Source of the DNA: Winogradskyella schleiferi
GTDB taxonomy: Bacteria > Bacteroidota > Bacteroidia > Flavobacteriales > Flavobacteriaceae
NCBI RefSeq assembly: GCF_013394655.1
Contig: NZ_CP053351.1
Span: 4,194,001-4,258,000, forward strand
Length of the DNA stretch: 64,000 nucleotides
Direction of reading: 5' to 3'
Below are positions 8,629 to 15,913 of this stretch, piece after piece. A program made the position numbers and the translations under genes. Position 1 is the first letter of the stretch; every line of letters begins with the position of its first letter. Below the pieces are notes generated by a model, which saw only the letters and a program-made list of their open reading frames with translations, ran no database searches and was not told the origin of the DNA.

Positions 8629-9501
8629 TTATTGAACCATCATTTTCAGCTCTCCTCTATATTTAGAAGCACTTTTGCCTGTAAATTCCTTAAACAATTT
8701 ATTAAAGTGCGAAAAATTATTAAAGCCACACTCAAAACTTACATCCGCAATGCTCATTTGACTTTCAGAGAGTAATTTAGTAGCATGTACCACACGATAT
8801 TCGTTAACCAGCTTTGTAAATGTTTTTCCTGTTACTTTTTTGAAATAACGACAAAATGCTGGAACTGTCATACTGACCTTGTCTGCAATTTCATCTAAAC
8901 TAATATGTTCTTTAAAATTTTGGTTCACATGTTTAAAAACAATATCGATCTTCGCACTATCTTGTGGTTCGGTTTCAAAGGCAAAACCATCAGCATTCAA
9001 TAAGGTATAGTCTTCAGCTTTTGCCAAACCATGTAACACTTCTAGTAAAATCAATATTTTTTTGAAACCTTCCTTTTCGTTTAACTTTTCGATTTTGGGA
9101 CCTAATTTTTTCTTTGTTTTTACACCAAAAAGAATCCCCTTTTTAGAACGTTCGAATAATTGGTTGATTTTTCCCATTTCTGGAATATCAAAAAAATGAT
9201 TTCCTAAAAATTCGGGTTTAAATTGTACTAAGGTCTCGCTTCCATTAATGGTAAGTCGATCTGTAAAGCCATTATGAGGCAGGTTGGGCCCAATAAGCAA
9301 TAACTGGCTATTATTAAAGTAAGATAAATGATTGCCAATATGACGTTTTCCTTGACCTTTATTAACATATACCAATTCTATTTCTGGGTGGAAATGCCAA
9401 AACGGTTTATTCTCGCCAATATAAGCTTCGTGCTTATTAACTTTTATGGAGCTACCAAATTGTGGGCTAATTTTTTCTAAAGTAGGTTTTCTTGCTTTCA
9501 T
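8629..9501 (-). CDS. AraC-family transcriptional regulator with N-terminal cupin
   Basis: This is a 290-residue regulator. An N-terminal cupin sensor (WHFHPEIELVYVNKGQGKRHIG at about 33-55) is followed by a C-terminal double helix-turn-helix: ISLDEIADKVSMTVPAFCRYFKKVTGKTF, then SIADVSFECGFNNFSHFNKLFKEFTG. The start was set at ATG 9501, not the in-frame TTG at 9522, because a TAACTTTG promoter element (9520-9527, minus strand) overlaps the TTG and would place it upstream of the transcript. It is divergent from the secreted-protein gene at 9791, whose upstream region contains an inverted-repeat pair and is a good candidate target. Confidence 0.9.
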   Translation of the reverse strand: MKARKPTLEKISPQFGSSIKVNKHEAYIGENKPFWHFHPEIELVYVNKGQGKRHIGNHLSYFNNSQLLLIGPNLPHNGFTDRLTINGSETLVQFKPEFLGNHFFDIPEMGKINQLFERSKKGILFGVKTKKKLGPKIEKLNEKEGFKKILILLEVLHGLAKAEDYTLLNADGFAFETEPQDSAKIDIVFKHVNQNFKEHISLDEIADKVSMTVPAFCRYFKKVTGKTFTKLVNEYRVVHATKLLSESQMSIADVSFECGFNNFSHFNKLFKEFTGKSASKYRGELKMMVQ

Positions 9502-9519
9502 TAATAAGTTTAATAAATG

Positions 9520-9527
9520 CAAAGTTA
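9520..9527 (-). promoter_or_regulatory. -7 promoter element of the AraC-type gene
   Basis: TAACTTTG on the minus strand ends 18 nt before the ATG at 9501. It gives a short leader and excludes the in-frame TTG at 9522 as the start codon. Confidence 0.6.
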
Positions 9528-9578
9528 ATTGTATTTAGAATAAAAACCTATGTACAATTATCAATAATATATACCATA

Positions 9579-9676
9579 TTAACCCATTATGATAATTTTA
9601 ACAGTCATATGGTTAAATATGTATATAAATGCGCCAAAATCGATGTTTTTATAAAGCTAAAGTCACAATACCTTTG
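9579..9676 (+). promoter_or_regulatory. Composite control region of the first secreted paralogue
   Basis: In order: TTAACC (9579-9584), its inverse GGTTAA (9611-9616), ATATAAATGCGCCAAAATC (9623-9641) and the -7 element TACCTTTG (9669-9676). The region upstream of the paralogue at 11347 contains all four with the same spacings: 32, 12 and 46 nt between starts. A TTAACC-N26-GGTTAA inverted repeat is a plausible dimeric activator site, possibly for the divergent AraC-type protein. Confidence 0.6.
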
Positions 9677-9790
9677 AAGTGTTGAATCATTTAAACTGAT
9701 TATTAAAAATTGAGGTCATTATATTAATTAAACCAAATCAAATTTAAAGACCAATTTTTATTGTCGGTTTAATCTAAAAAATGAAACATT

Positions 9791-10348
9791 ATGAAAAGAT
9801 TATTTAAAAACATTTTAATATTAGCTGTGATGTTAGGAACATACACAAGCTTCGCAAATGCAAAATTAGAAGTTCTACCGACTTTTAAGAATGTAAAAAA
9901 AGGAAACTCAATTTCTGTCACTAATGCTGCTGGAGCAATTATTTTTAGAGGCTCTATAAATTTTGATGGGAACATTAAAAATCTATACGATTTTTCACAA
10001 TTAAAAGATGGCATATATAGGATTGAAATTGATAAGGATTTTGAAATTGAAGTGAGTACGGTAGAAGTGAAAAATAATAGCGTTAATTTTATAATTCACA
10101 AAAGCGAAACGGTTTTTAAGCCTGTATTTAGGGTTGAAGATAGCAGAGTTATCATTTCAAAATTAGCCTTAACTGATCCAGAAATGCAAATTGAGCTCTA
10201 TTTTGAAAACGAATTGATATACTCAGAAACAGTTAACGGCAGCGAGGTTATAAACCGCGTATTCAGACTGGATGAGGACATTAAAGGAGACTATACTGCC
10301 ATTGTTAAATCTGACGGTCGCGTATTTATTAAAAACTTTTATCTATAA
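9791..10348 (+). CDS. Secreted protein of unknown function, paralogue 1
   Basis: This 185-residue protein has a signal peptide (cleavage expected after ...GTYTSFA). The mature part is strand-rich with recurrent aromatic/charged alternation (for example GIYRIEIDKDFEIEVSTVEV and RVFRLDEDIKGDYTAIVKS), suggesting one or two small beta domains. No named family is recognised. It is about 55-60% identical by eye to the protein at 11347 over the full length. Its leader is about 110 nt long, and a short ORF (ATG at 9781, MKHYEKII, stop at 9807) overlaps its start codon in another frame, which could couple or limit translation. A hairpin terminator follows. Confidence 0.8.
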   Translation: MKRLFKNILILAVMLGTYTSFANAKLEVLPTFKNVKKGNSISVTNAAGAIIFRGSINFDGNIKNLYDFSQLKDGIYRIEIDKDFEIEVSTVEVKNNSVNFIIHKSETVFKPVFRVEDSRVIISKLALTDPEMQIELYFENELIYSETVNGSEVINRVFRLDEDIKGDYTAIVKSDGRVFIKNFYL

Positions 10349-10372
10349 ATGAAAGAGAAATAGATTGTAAAT

Positions 10373-10403
10373 AAAAGTGGGTCGTTGATGGCCCACTTTT
10401 TTT
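10373..10403. terminator. Bidirectional terminator between converging genes
   Basis: AAAAGTGGG (10373-10381) and CCCACTTTT (10392-10400) form a 9-bp stem with A and T tracts on both sides. It can stop the plus-strand secreted-protein gene and the minus-strand gene ending at 10424. The hairpin at 11948 has nearly the same stem. Confidence 0.75.
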
Positions 10404-10423
10404 GTTTCATTTTAAAATTACTT

Positions 10424-11014
10424 TTAAAAATCAGTTCCTCCAATTATGATTTGATTGGCCTTCTTTATATTTTCTGCGGTTCGAGTAATCAGTTTAATGT
10501 GATTAATATCAGTAGCCTTATCAGACGTTTTTATCTTCTGAACTATAACTTTTAAGATATACTTTTCGTCCACCACATAGTCATTATAATCTTCATTAAT
10601 AATATTTTCGTCTATTTGAAATATAACAGGATTTGCATCCAAGTTTAAGTGTTTTTCTAAAAACGCTTTCAACGAAATAAATTTAGGATCGTAACCAGAT
10701 TCTGTTTCAATCAAGACTTTCCCTTGATATTTTTTTCCATTTATTTGAAAAGTCCCTTTTTCAATTTCTACGTTTTTTATGTTATCCTCATTAATTGTTT
10801 TTAGGGCAGATTCATTTTTGATAAAATGTTCATTAACAAAAATTGCCGCTTTGTTATTGGCTTGATATGCCCTTACACTTTCTTTATAAATAACTTTCAT
10901 TTCAGAATTTGCCGAATACTTTGGTTTGTCTATGGTCATTCTTTCTGAAAGTGTTTGACTAAATGACTGCATTGCAAGTAACAATACTATTGGGAGCAAA
11001 TAATTTTTCTTCAT
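10424..11014 (-). CDS. Secreted protein of unknown function
   Basis: This 196-residue protein has a clear signal peptide (MKKNYLLPIVLLLAMQSFSQ, cleavage after SFSQ or nearby). The mature part is lysine-rich and mixed alpha/beta, with no Cys and no recognised domain. It is unrelated to the two paralogues that flank it on the opposite strand. The gene sits alone, between a shared terminator and a 332-nt intergenic region. Its position inside the duplicated pair suggests it was captured when the pair arose or inserted later; neither can be shown here. Confidence 0.7.
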   Translation of the reverse strand: MKKNYLLPIVLLLAMQSFSQTLSERMTIDKPKYSANSEMKVIYKESVRAYQANNKAAIFVNEHFIKNESALKTINEDNIKNVEIEKGTFQINGKKYQGKVLIETESGYDPKFISLKAFLEKHLNLDANPVIFQIDENIINEDYNDYVVDEKYILKVIVQKIKTSDKATDINHIKLITRTAENIKKANQIIIGGTDF

Positions 11015-11221
11015 GCGCTTGAGTTGTATGATTAATAATTCAAGTTTAAAAACTTTTATTTATTCCGAAAGCAAACAATGAGCAATAGGATATTCTCACT
11101 AAGTTATTGATATTTTACAATTAGTTACTCAATTTCTGATTCATTCAAGAGCTTATATTCATCGTTAAAATTTCGATAGAAATACAAAACCTACAGCAGA
11201 TTACCACTAATATATTCTATA

Positions 11222-11319
11222 TTAACCCAATGCTGTCTTTCATGTTCACATGTGGTTAATTTTGCATATAAATGTGCCAAAATCCTTGTTTTCTATACTT
11301 GTAATGCGCCATATCTTTG
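11222..11319 (+). promoter_or_regulatory. Composite control region of the second secreted paralogue
   Basis: TTAACC (11222-11227), GGTTAA (11254-11259), ATATAAATGTGCCAAAATC (11266-11284) and TATCTTTG (11312-11319) repeat the arrangement found before 9791 with identical spacings. The bases between the elements have largely diverged, so the elements appear to be conserved by function. The leader to the ATG at 11347 is only about 22 nt, against about 110 nt in the first copy. The rest of the 11015-11346 gap is AT-rich with nothing else recognised. Confidence 0.65.
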
Positions 11320-11346
11320 TACCAGTAATCACTTAAACAGATTATT

Positions 11347-11904
11347 ATGAAAAATTTATTTAGAAATATTTTAGTATTAGCTGTAATGTTCGGAACATAT
11401 ACAAGCTACGCCAACGAAGTTTTAGAAGATACACCAACTTTTAACTACGTAAAGAAAGGAAGTCAAATTTCGGTAACGGATGCGTCTGGTATAGTTATCT
11501 ACAGCGGAGAAATTAACTATAACGGAAACCTTACAACGCTTTTTGATTTCACACAATTAAAAAATGGAAAATATACTGTAGAAGTATCAAAAGGTTTTGA
11601 AATTGAAATCAATACCATTGAGGTAAAAGATTTTGCTGTTTCTTATATCAATAAGAATAAAAAAACCATCTATAAGCCTGTAGTAAGAAATGAAAAGGGT
11701 AAGGTTTTAATATCAAAATTGGCTTTTGATACCGACAAAATGGATGTAGAACTTTATTATGAAGGCGAAATGATCCATACTGAAACCGTAAAAGGAGACA
11801 GTACTTTAAGCCGTGTGTACAAACTAGATCAAACACTTAAAGGTAATTACACAACCATTATTAGGTCTAACAACCGCGTGTTTGTTAATGATTTCAGAAT
11901 ATAA
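11347..11904 (+). CDS. Secreted protein of unknown function, paralogue 2
   Basis: This 185-residue protein has the same length and signal peptide pattern (ILVLAVMFGTYTSYAN) as the gene at 9791. The conserved landmarks are KKGSQISVTDASG, DFTQLKNGKYTVEVSKGFEIEINTIEVK, KVLISKLAF, VELYYEGEMIHTETV and RVYKLDQTLKGNYTTI. No gaps are needed to align the two proteins, so this is a recent duplication under similar constraint. It has its own promoter and terminator (11948-11979). The mature protein is likely a small beta-rich periplasmic or surface protein; the function is unknown. Confidence 0.8.
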   Translation: MKNLFRNILVLAVMFGTYTSYANEVLEDTPTFNYVKKGSQISVTDASGIVIYSGEINYNGNLTTLFDFTQLKNGKYTVEVSKGFEIEINTIEVKDFAVSYINKNKKTIYKPVVRNEKGKVLISKLAFDTDKMDVELYYEGEMIHTETVKGDSTLSRVYKLDQTLKGNYTTIIRSNNRVFVNDFRI

Positions 11905-11947
11905 ATTGTTGTTTATTTATATATTTATTAGTTTATTTATTTAGTAG

Positions 11948-11979
11948 AAAAGTGGGCAGTAGACAGCCCACTTTTTTTT
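11948..11979. terminator. Bidirectional terminator
   Basis: AGTGGGC (11951-11957) and GCCCACT (11966-11972), with A and T runs on either side, form a strong hairpin between the secreted-protein gene and the converging radical SAM gene ending at 11997. Confidence 0.78.
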
Positions 11980-11996
11980 GTTTAAAACAGTGTCAT

Positions 11997-13070
11997 TTAA
12001 AACAATTTCATTTGGCCATTTTTATAGGTTTCATGAAGACTTGTATTTAATTTGGGCATAGCTTTATTTTTAAAATATTTTAACCTAGCTAATTTTACCA
12101 AATCATTGATTTGTTGTGCAATTTGCCCTTCGCCTCGCATTCTAACACCATATCTACTTTCATTGAGCGTACCACCATGGCAATTTTCAATTTGGTGCAA
12201 AACTTTATCGGCTTTGTCTGGCATTGTTTTTTTAATCCAATCCGTAAAAATTTCTCCAATTGTGCCATTTAATCTTACGATGGTATGCGCAATACTCAAT
12301 GCTCCAGCTTCAGAAACGGCTTTGGCCATAGGTAAAATCTCATGACTATTAATGGATGGAATTATTGGTGCCATCATTACATTTACAGGAATACCATTAG
12401 CACCCAACTCTCTTACTACTTCAAGTCTTCTTTTTATAGTTGCCGTTCTCGGTTCTAAGATTCGCCTCGTGTCTTCCGACAATGAGGTAATGGACACATT
12501 AACGGAAATTAAATTATCTTCCGCCAAGGTTTTTAAAAGGTCTAAATCCCTTAATATTAAAGCGTTTTTAGTAATAATGCCAACAGGATGTTTGTACTTT
12601 AAAAAGATTTTCAAGCATTGCCTGGTAATCTCAAATTTCTTTTCGGCTGGTTGGTAACAATCCGTGTTTCCAGACATCACTATGGGATGCGCTTTCCAAC
12701 TTTTCTTTTTAAGGTGTTTTTCTAAGAGTTTTGGTGCCTCTTTTTTTACTAAAATCTTTCGCTCAAAATCCAATCCTGCGCCATAACCCCAAAATTCGTG
12801 GCTATTGCGAGCATAGCAATAAATACAACCATGTTCACAACCTTGGTACATATTCATGGAATAGGCCATACCAACATCTGGACTTGTCACTTTATTGACT
12901 ATAGTTTTAGGAAACACATTAAGATATTGTGTTTTGTTTTTGTCGGCGAGTTCCCCTTTTTTATGGCAGAACTCAAGGAAATCGTCTCGCATTTCGTAAG
13001 ACAATTCAAAAAAACGATTGTGGATGTTTTTTTGGGCACCACGACCCTTAATTTTCGATTTGGAATCCAT
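11997..13070 (-). CDS. PA0069-family radical SAM protein
   Basis: This 357-residue SplB-like radical SAM enzyme has the iron-sulfur cluster motif C78-EHG-C82-IY-C85 in NMYQGCEHGCIYCYARNSHE, a CX3CX2C signature. Other family landmarks are VMSGNTDCYQPAEKKFEITR (about 127-146), ISVNVSITSLSEDTRRILEPR and the C-terminal RYGVRMRGEGQIAQQI. Length is typical. The reaction catalysed by the PA0069 subgroup has not, to my knowledge, been established; similarity to spore photoproduct lyase suggests nucleic-acid chemistry but is not proof. The gene is monocistronic. Confidence 0.92.
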   Translation of the reverse strand: MDSKSKIKGRGAQKNIHNRFFELSYEMRDDFLEFCHKKGELADKNKTQYLNVFPKTIVNKVTSPDVGMAYSMNMYQGCEHGCIYCYARNSHEFWGYGAGLDFERKILVKKEAPKLLEKHLKKKSWKAHPIVMSGNTDCYQPAEKKFEITRQCLKIFLKYKHPVGIITKNALILRDLDLLKTLAEDNLISVNVSITSLSEDTRRILEPRTATIKRRLEVVRELGANGIPVNVMMAPIIPSINSHEILPMAKAVSEAGALSIAHTIVRLNGTIGEIFTDWIKKTMPDKADKVLHQIENCHGGTLNESRYGVRMRGEGQIAQQINDLVKLARLKYFKNKAMPKLNTSLHETYKNGQMKLF

Positions 13071-13087
13071 GCCATAAAGTTATGATG

Positions 13088-13124
13088 GAATGGTTTTGGG
13101 TGTTGCTATAGGTTGTAGTTTTAA
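13088..13124 (+). repeat. 37-bp direct repeat, left copy (flanks fic)
   Basis: This segment and 14322-14358 match at 35 of 37 positions (core GGGTGTTGCTATAGGTTGTA). The pair encloses the Fic gene and its control region. Confidence 0.8.
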
Positions 13125-13129
13125 CTAAT

Positions 13130-14092
13130 TCAATTGTTCTGTTTTAAACGATAAATTGTTTTGTTTTTTTTTCCAAATTTCTCAAATAGATTTAATTCCA
13201 CGCCTTTCTTTAAATCCCTACTTGCTGTTGCAGAGGATATATCTTTGAAAATAGCCATATAATCTTTTCTACTGAATTCGGACGTGTTCATAGCAACAAA
13301 ATAGTCCAATCTATCTTTTTCATTAAGGGTCCTGTTTTTGAAACCTAAAAGTTCATTTAGCGACATATCGATAACATTGAGCATGTATTCTATGAACTTA
13401 GTGGATTGTCCGTATTTATCACTTTCGGATAGTGCTTTATAATATTTTTCCTGGTCATTGCTGATTAAAGTTTCAAAAGGCAGAAATTCGAAAACGGGAT
13501 ATTTCTCCATTAAAATTAGGGTTTGCCATAATCTGCCCATTCTACCATTTCCATCTATAAACGGATGAATAAATTCCATTTCGTAATGAAAAACACAACT
13601 TTTTATTAGAATAATTTCATCTTCTTTACTTAAATACTCAAACAGGTCTTTCATTAAGTAAGGCACATTATTAAAAGGTGGTGCCATTTGTTCTACTTTT
13701 GCACCTTTTACAATTCCAACCCCTTGTTGCCTGTATTCTCCTGCGTTTTCGATTAAGCCATCCATTAATTTTAGATGGGCTTTTAGAAATGACATTTCAC
13801 TATTTGGGTTGTATTTTTCTAAATTTTCATAAATGGCTATGGCGTTTAAAACTTCAGTAATATCTTTCTTTGGACCGATAATCCTCTTATGTTCTAAAAG
13901 TGCCGTGATTTGTTCTTCGGTTAATGTATTTCCTTCAATTTTTAAAGAAGAATGGATGGTTTTAATTCTGTTTTGCTTTCTTAATTGTGGCGAAGGTCTG
14001 TTTAAAAAATTAGCATTGACTTCTCCGATTTTTTCGGAAATGGAAGTGATTAATCGTAATATCTTTGGTGTTATTTCGTAAGGTGGTTTCAA
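13130..14092 (-). CDS. Fic-family protein (predicted AMPylase) with C-terminal winged-helix-like domain
   Basis: This 320-residue protein has the complete Fic active-site loop H176-PFIDGNGRMG-R187, so nucleotidyl transfer (usually AMP from ATP to a hydroxyl side chain) is expected. Upstream lies the autoinhibitory helix motif S49-LKI-E53-G54, typical of self-contained class II Fic proteins, so no separate antitoxin is required. The C-terminal ~50 residues (FSRKDYMAIFKDISSATASRDLKKGVELNLF) resemble a winged helix and could bind DNA. The start codon is TTG: no ATG exists nearby and an in-frame stop lies 6 nt upstream. A palindromic operator-like site ends 5 nt upstream. Direct repeats bracket the gene. 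Confidence 0.92.
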   Translation of the reverse strand: MKPPYEITPKILRLITSISEKIGEVNANFLNRPSPQLRKQNRIKTIHSSLKIEGNTLTEEQITALLEHKRIIGPKKDITEVLNAIAIYENLEKYNPNSEMSFLKAHLKLMDGLIENAGEYRQQGVGIVKGAKVEQMAPPFNNVPYLMKDLFEYLSKEDEIILIKSCVFHYEMEFIHPFIDGNGRMGRLWQTLILMEKYPVFEFLPFETLISNDQEKYYKALSESDKYGQSTKFIEYMLNVIDMSLNELLGFKNRTLNEKDRLDYFVAMNTSEFSRKDYMAIFKDISSATASRDLKKGVELNLFEKFGKKNKTIYRLKQNN

Positions 14093-14097
14093 TATTT

Positions 14098-14117
14098 ATA
14101 GTATCATTTGATACTAT
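14098..14117. promoter_or_regulatory. Perfect 20-bp palindrome over the fic transcription start
   Basis: ATAGTATCA (14098-14106), TT, TGATACTAT (14109-14117). It begins immediately after the -7 element (14118-14125) on the minus strand and ends 5 nt before the TTG start, so a bound dimer would block initiation. Autoregulation by the winged-helix end of the Fic protein is the simplest reading. Confidence 0.7.
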
Positions 14118-14125
14118 CAAAGATA
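14118..14125 (-). promoter_or_regulatory. -7 promoter element of fic
   Basis: TATCTTTG on the minus strand is a full match to TAnnTTTG. It lies 26 nt from the TTG start and directly abuts the palindrome. Confidence 0.65.
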
Positions 14126-14406
14126 TAATAAATAATTGCAATTCTTTATTGAAGTAAGCTTTTAAATAAAAAAATGTTTTATATGTGCATTTGATCATTC
14201 CTTATCACATCGTATCCAAAAAACACAAAATAAAGTACAAATGCGGTAATGGCGAGATGATTTCTCGTATTTAGAAAAACAATTTACCCTGCATTGGGCA
14301 TCCATTCCTTAAGTTAGGGTAGAATGGGTTTGGGTGTTGCTATAGGTTGTAGCTTTAATTTGGTTGATTATTCACAAATTTTGTAGGTAGAATATAGCCG
14401 ATTAAT
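14126..14406. other. Intergenic region between fic and the next gene
   Basis: This is AT-rich sequence without a supported ORF. It holds a weak hairpin (CGAGA/TCTCG near 14251-14266) and the right copy of the 37-bp repeat at 14322-14358. Nothing else was recognised. Confidence 0.5.
14322..14358 (+). repeat. 37-bp direct repeat, right copy (flanks fic)
   Basis: It differs from 13088-13124 at two positions and has the same orientation. About 1.2 kb, including fic, its promoter and its palindrome, lies between the copies. Confidence 0.8.
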
Positions 14407-14940
14407 TTATTCAGATTTCAGCATAGTATTATTTTTCAGTAATTTTTCAGTCAACATTTCAAATGTATTATTGTTTTTCTTATTAAAGAAAATAACCTTT
14501 TCGAAACGTCCATCATGATCAGAGTCTACAAATTTCAATTCATTTTGACTATCTAAAACCAACGAAAATTCGTCAATCACTCCATCTTCATTAGAGTCGA
14601 TGTTATTTCCAACCTTTTCACCAGAAGGATCAAAAATTGCAAATTTTTCATAAACACCATTTTCATTAGAATCATAGCCTGTTTGATGAAGGTTTTCAAA
14701 AATATCATAGGTGTTAAATAATTCAAAATTGTTGTCAAAATTTCTATCAATATATTGGTCTGATAATTTACTGTTACTCTTCCAAAAAGTAAATAAAATT
14801 TCTTGACCTGGACTCCAATCATACTTGAAATTTTTGCTTTCCATTAAGTTCTTGTTGGTTTCATTCAGGTTGTAATATCCAATTGCTAATCCAATAATTA
14901 CTACGGAAAGAATTATGATAGAAATTTTTTGAAAATTCAT
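14407..14940 (-). CDS. Membrane-anchored protein with DxNxDG calcium-loop-like repeats
   Basis: This 177-residue protein has an N-terminal transmembrane segment (about residues 6-22), so the rest is probably periplasmic. Three regularly spaced loops are seen: D90-SNENG, D115-SNEDG and D139-SDHDG, each followed by a short strand containing F or E. They look like EF-hand/thrombospondin-type-3 calcium loops and probably bind Ca2+ or give structural repeats of about 24-25 residues. A degenerate fourth (DRNFDNNFE) lies at about 65-73. No named family is recognised. It is separated from its neighbours and has no evident operon. Confidence 0.65.
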   Translation of the reverse strand: MNFQKISIIILSVVIIGLAIGYYNLNETNKNLMESKNFKYDWSPGQEILFTFWKSNSKLSDQYIDRNFDNNFELFNTYDIFENLHQTGYDSNENGVYEKFAIFDPSGEKVGNNIDSNEDGVIDEFSLVLDSQNELKFVDSDHDGRFEKVIFFNKKNNNTFEMLTEKLLKNNTMLKSE

Positions 14941-14991
14941 TTGTATTCATTGATTGTTATTACTCTTAAATAATTCAATACCTATTTGAAA

Positions 14992-15774
14992 TCACTCCCC
15001 AGGAAACTCAGCCTTACGCTTCTCCAAAAAAGCAGTCGTACCCTCAACAAAATCTTCAGTACCAAAGCACTTTCCAAATTGCTTGATTTCTACTTTGTAG
15101 CCATCTTTTCCATCTTTATAATTAGCGTTAATCGCTTTTATGGCTTTACCAATAGCAACGGATGAATTTCGCATAATCTTACTAGCGATTTTTTCCGCTA
15201 GTGGCAATAATTCACCTTGTTCCACAACATGATTAACCAAACCGTAATTTAAGGCTTGCTCGGCATCAATCATTCCCGCAGTCATAACCATTTCCATGGC
15301 TCTACCTTTACCGACTAATTGTGGTAAACGTTGTGTGCCACCATAACCAGGAATTACGCCAAGTGACGTTTCTGGCAAGCCCATTTTGGCGTTGCTACTC
15401 GCGACTCTAAAATGACAGGCCATAGCTAATTCCAGTCCACCACCAAGAGCAAAACCGTTAACGGCCGCAATAACTGGTGTGTTTAGGTTTTCTACAAAAT
15501 TAAATAACAAGTCTTGTCCTTGGGCCGACAATTTTGCGCCTTCCTTAACATCAAAGTCGGCAAATTCGCTAATATCAGCTCCTGCAACAAAGGCTTTTTC
15601 GCCACTTCCGGTGATGATGATGACTTTAGTCGCCTTGTCTTTATTCGCCTCATCAAAAGCATCGTGTAATTCTTGAATAGTACCTTTATTTAGGGCATTT
15701 AACTTTTTTGGTCTGTTAATAGTAATGGTTGTAATACCGTTTGAATGTGCTGATTGTATGTTTTCGTAGTTCAT
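14992..15774 (-). CDS. Enoyl-CoA hydratase (crotonase family)
   Basis: This 260-residue enzyme hydrates trans-2-enoyl-CoA in fatty-acid or amino-acid degradation. The oxyanion-hole segments AGADISE (64-70) and GFALGGGLELA (107-117) are intact. Both catalytic glutamates of true hydratases are present: E115, and E135 in MGLPETSLGVIPGYGGTQRLP. The C-terminal ends as usual with FVEGTTAFLEKRKAEF. Length is standard. The closely similar crotonase of butyrate-type pathways cannot be excluded. Upstream are several hairpins (15793-15843). Confidence 0.93.
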   Translation of the reverse strand: MNYENIQSAHSNGITTITINRPKKLNALNKGTIQELHDAFDEANKDKATKVIIITGSGEKAFVAGADISEFADFDVKEGAKLSAQGQDLLFNFVENLNTPVIAAVNGFALGGGLELAMACHFRVASSNAKMGLPETSLGVIPGYGGTQRLPQLVGKGRAMEMVMTAGMIDAEQALNYGLVNHVVEQGELLPLAEKIASKIMRNSSVAIGKAIKAINANYKDGKDGYKVEIKQFGKCFGTEDFVEGTTAFLEKRKAEFPGE

Positions 15775-15792
15775 AAAAAAACGTTGTTTTTT

Positions 15793-15843
15793 ATTCCCTT
15801 GAAAAAGGGAATCTTATTTTTAATTTATTCCACTATTGTGGAA
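15793..15843. repeat. Two small hairpins between kinase and hydratase genes
   Basis: ATTCCCTT-GAAA-AAGGGAAT (15793-15812) and TTCCAC-TATT-GTGGAA (15828-15843) are perfect inverted repeats. Neither is followed by a convincing T-run in the kinase direction, so they are more likely mobile or REP-like hairpins than terminators. Confidence 0.5.
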
Positions 15844-15913
15844 ATTTCTCGGTTATGTTCTGTAAACCTTCTTTGCAAAATCTTTGGCAATAACTATAAT
15901 TGTTGCATGCTTG

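Noticed and set aside
9492-9677. 61-codon plus-strand frame between the AraC and secreted-protein genes
   Set aside because: It covers both promoter regions, including the conserved inverted repeat, and has no protein-like features.
12052-13085. Three plus-strand frames opposite the radical SAM gene
   Set aside because: They are antisense shadows; the minus-strand gene has an intact CX3CX2C motif and full family length.
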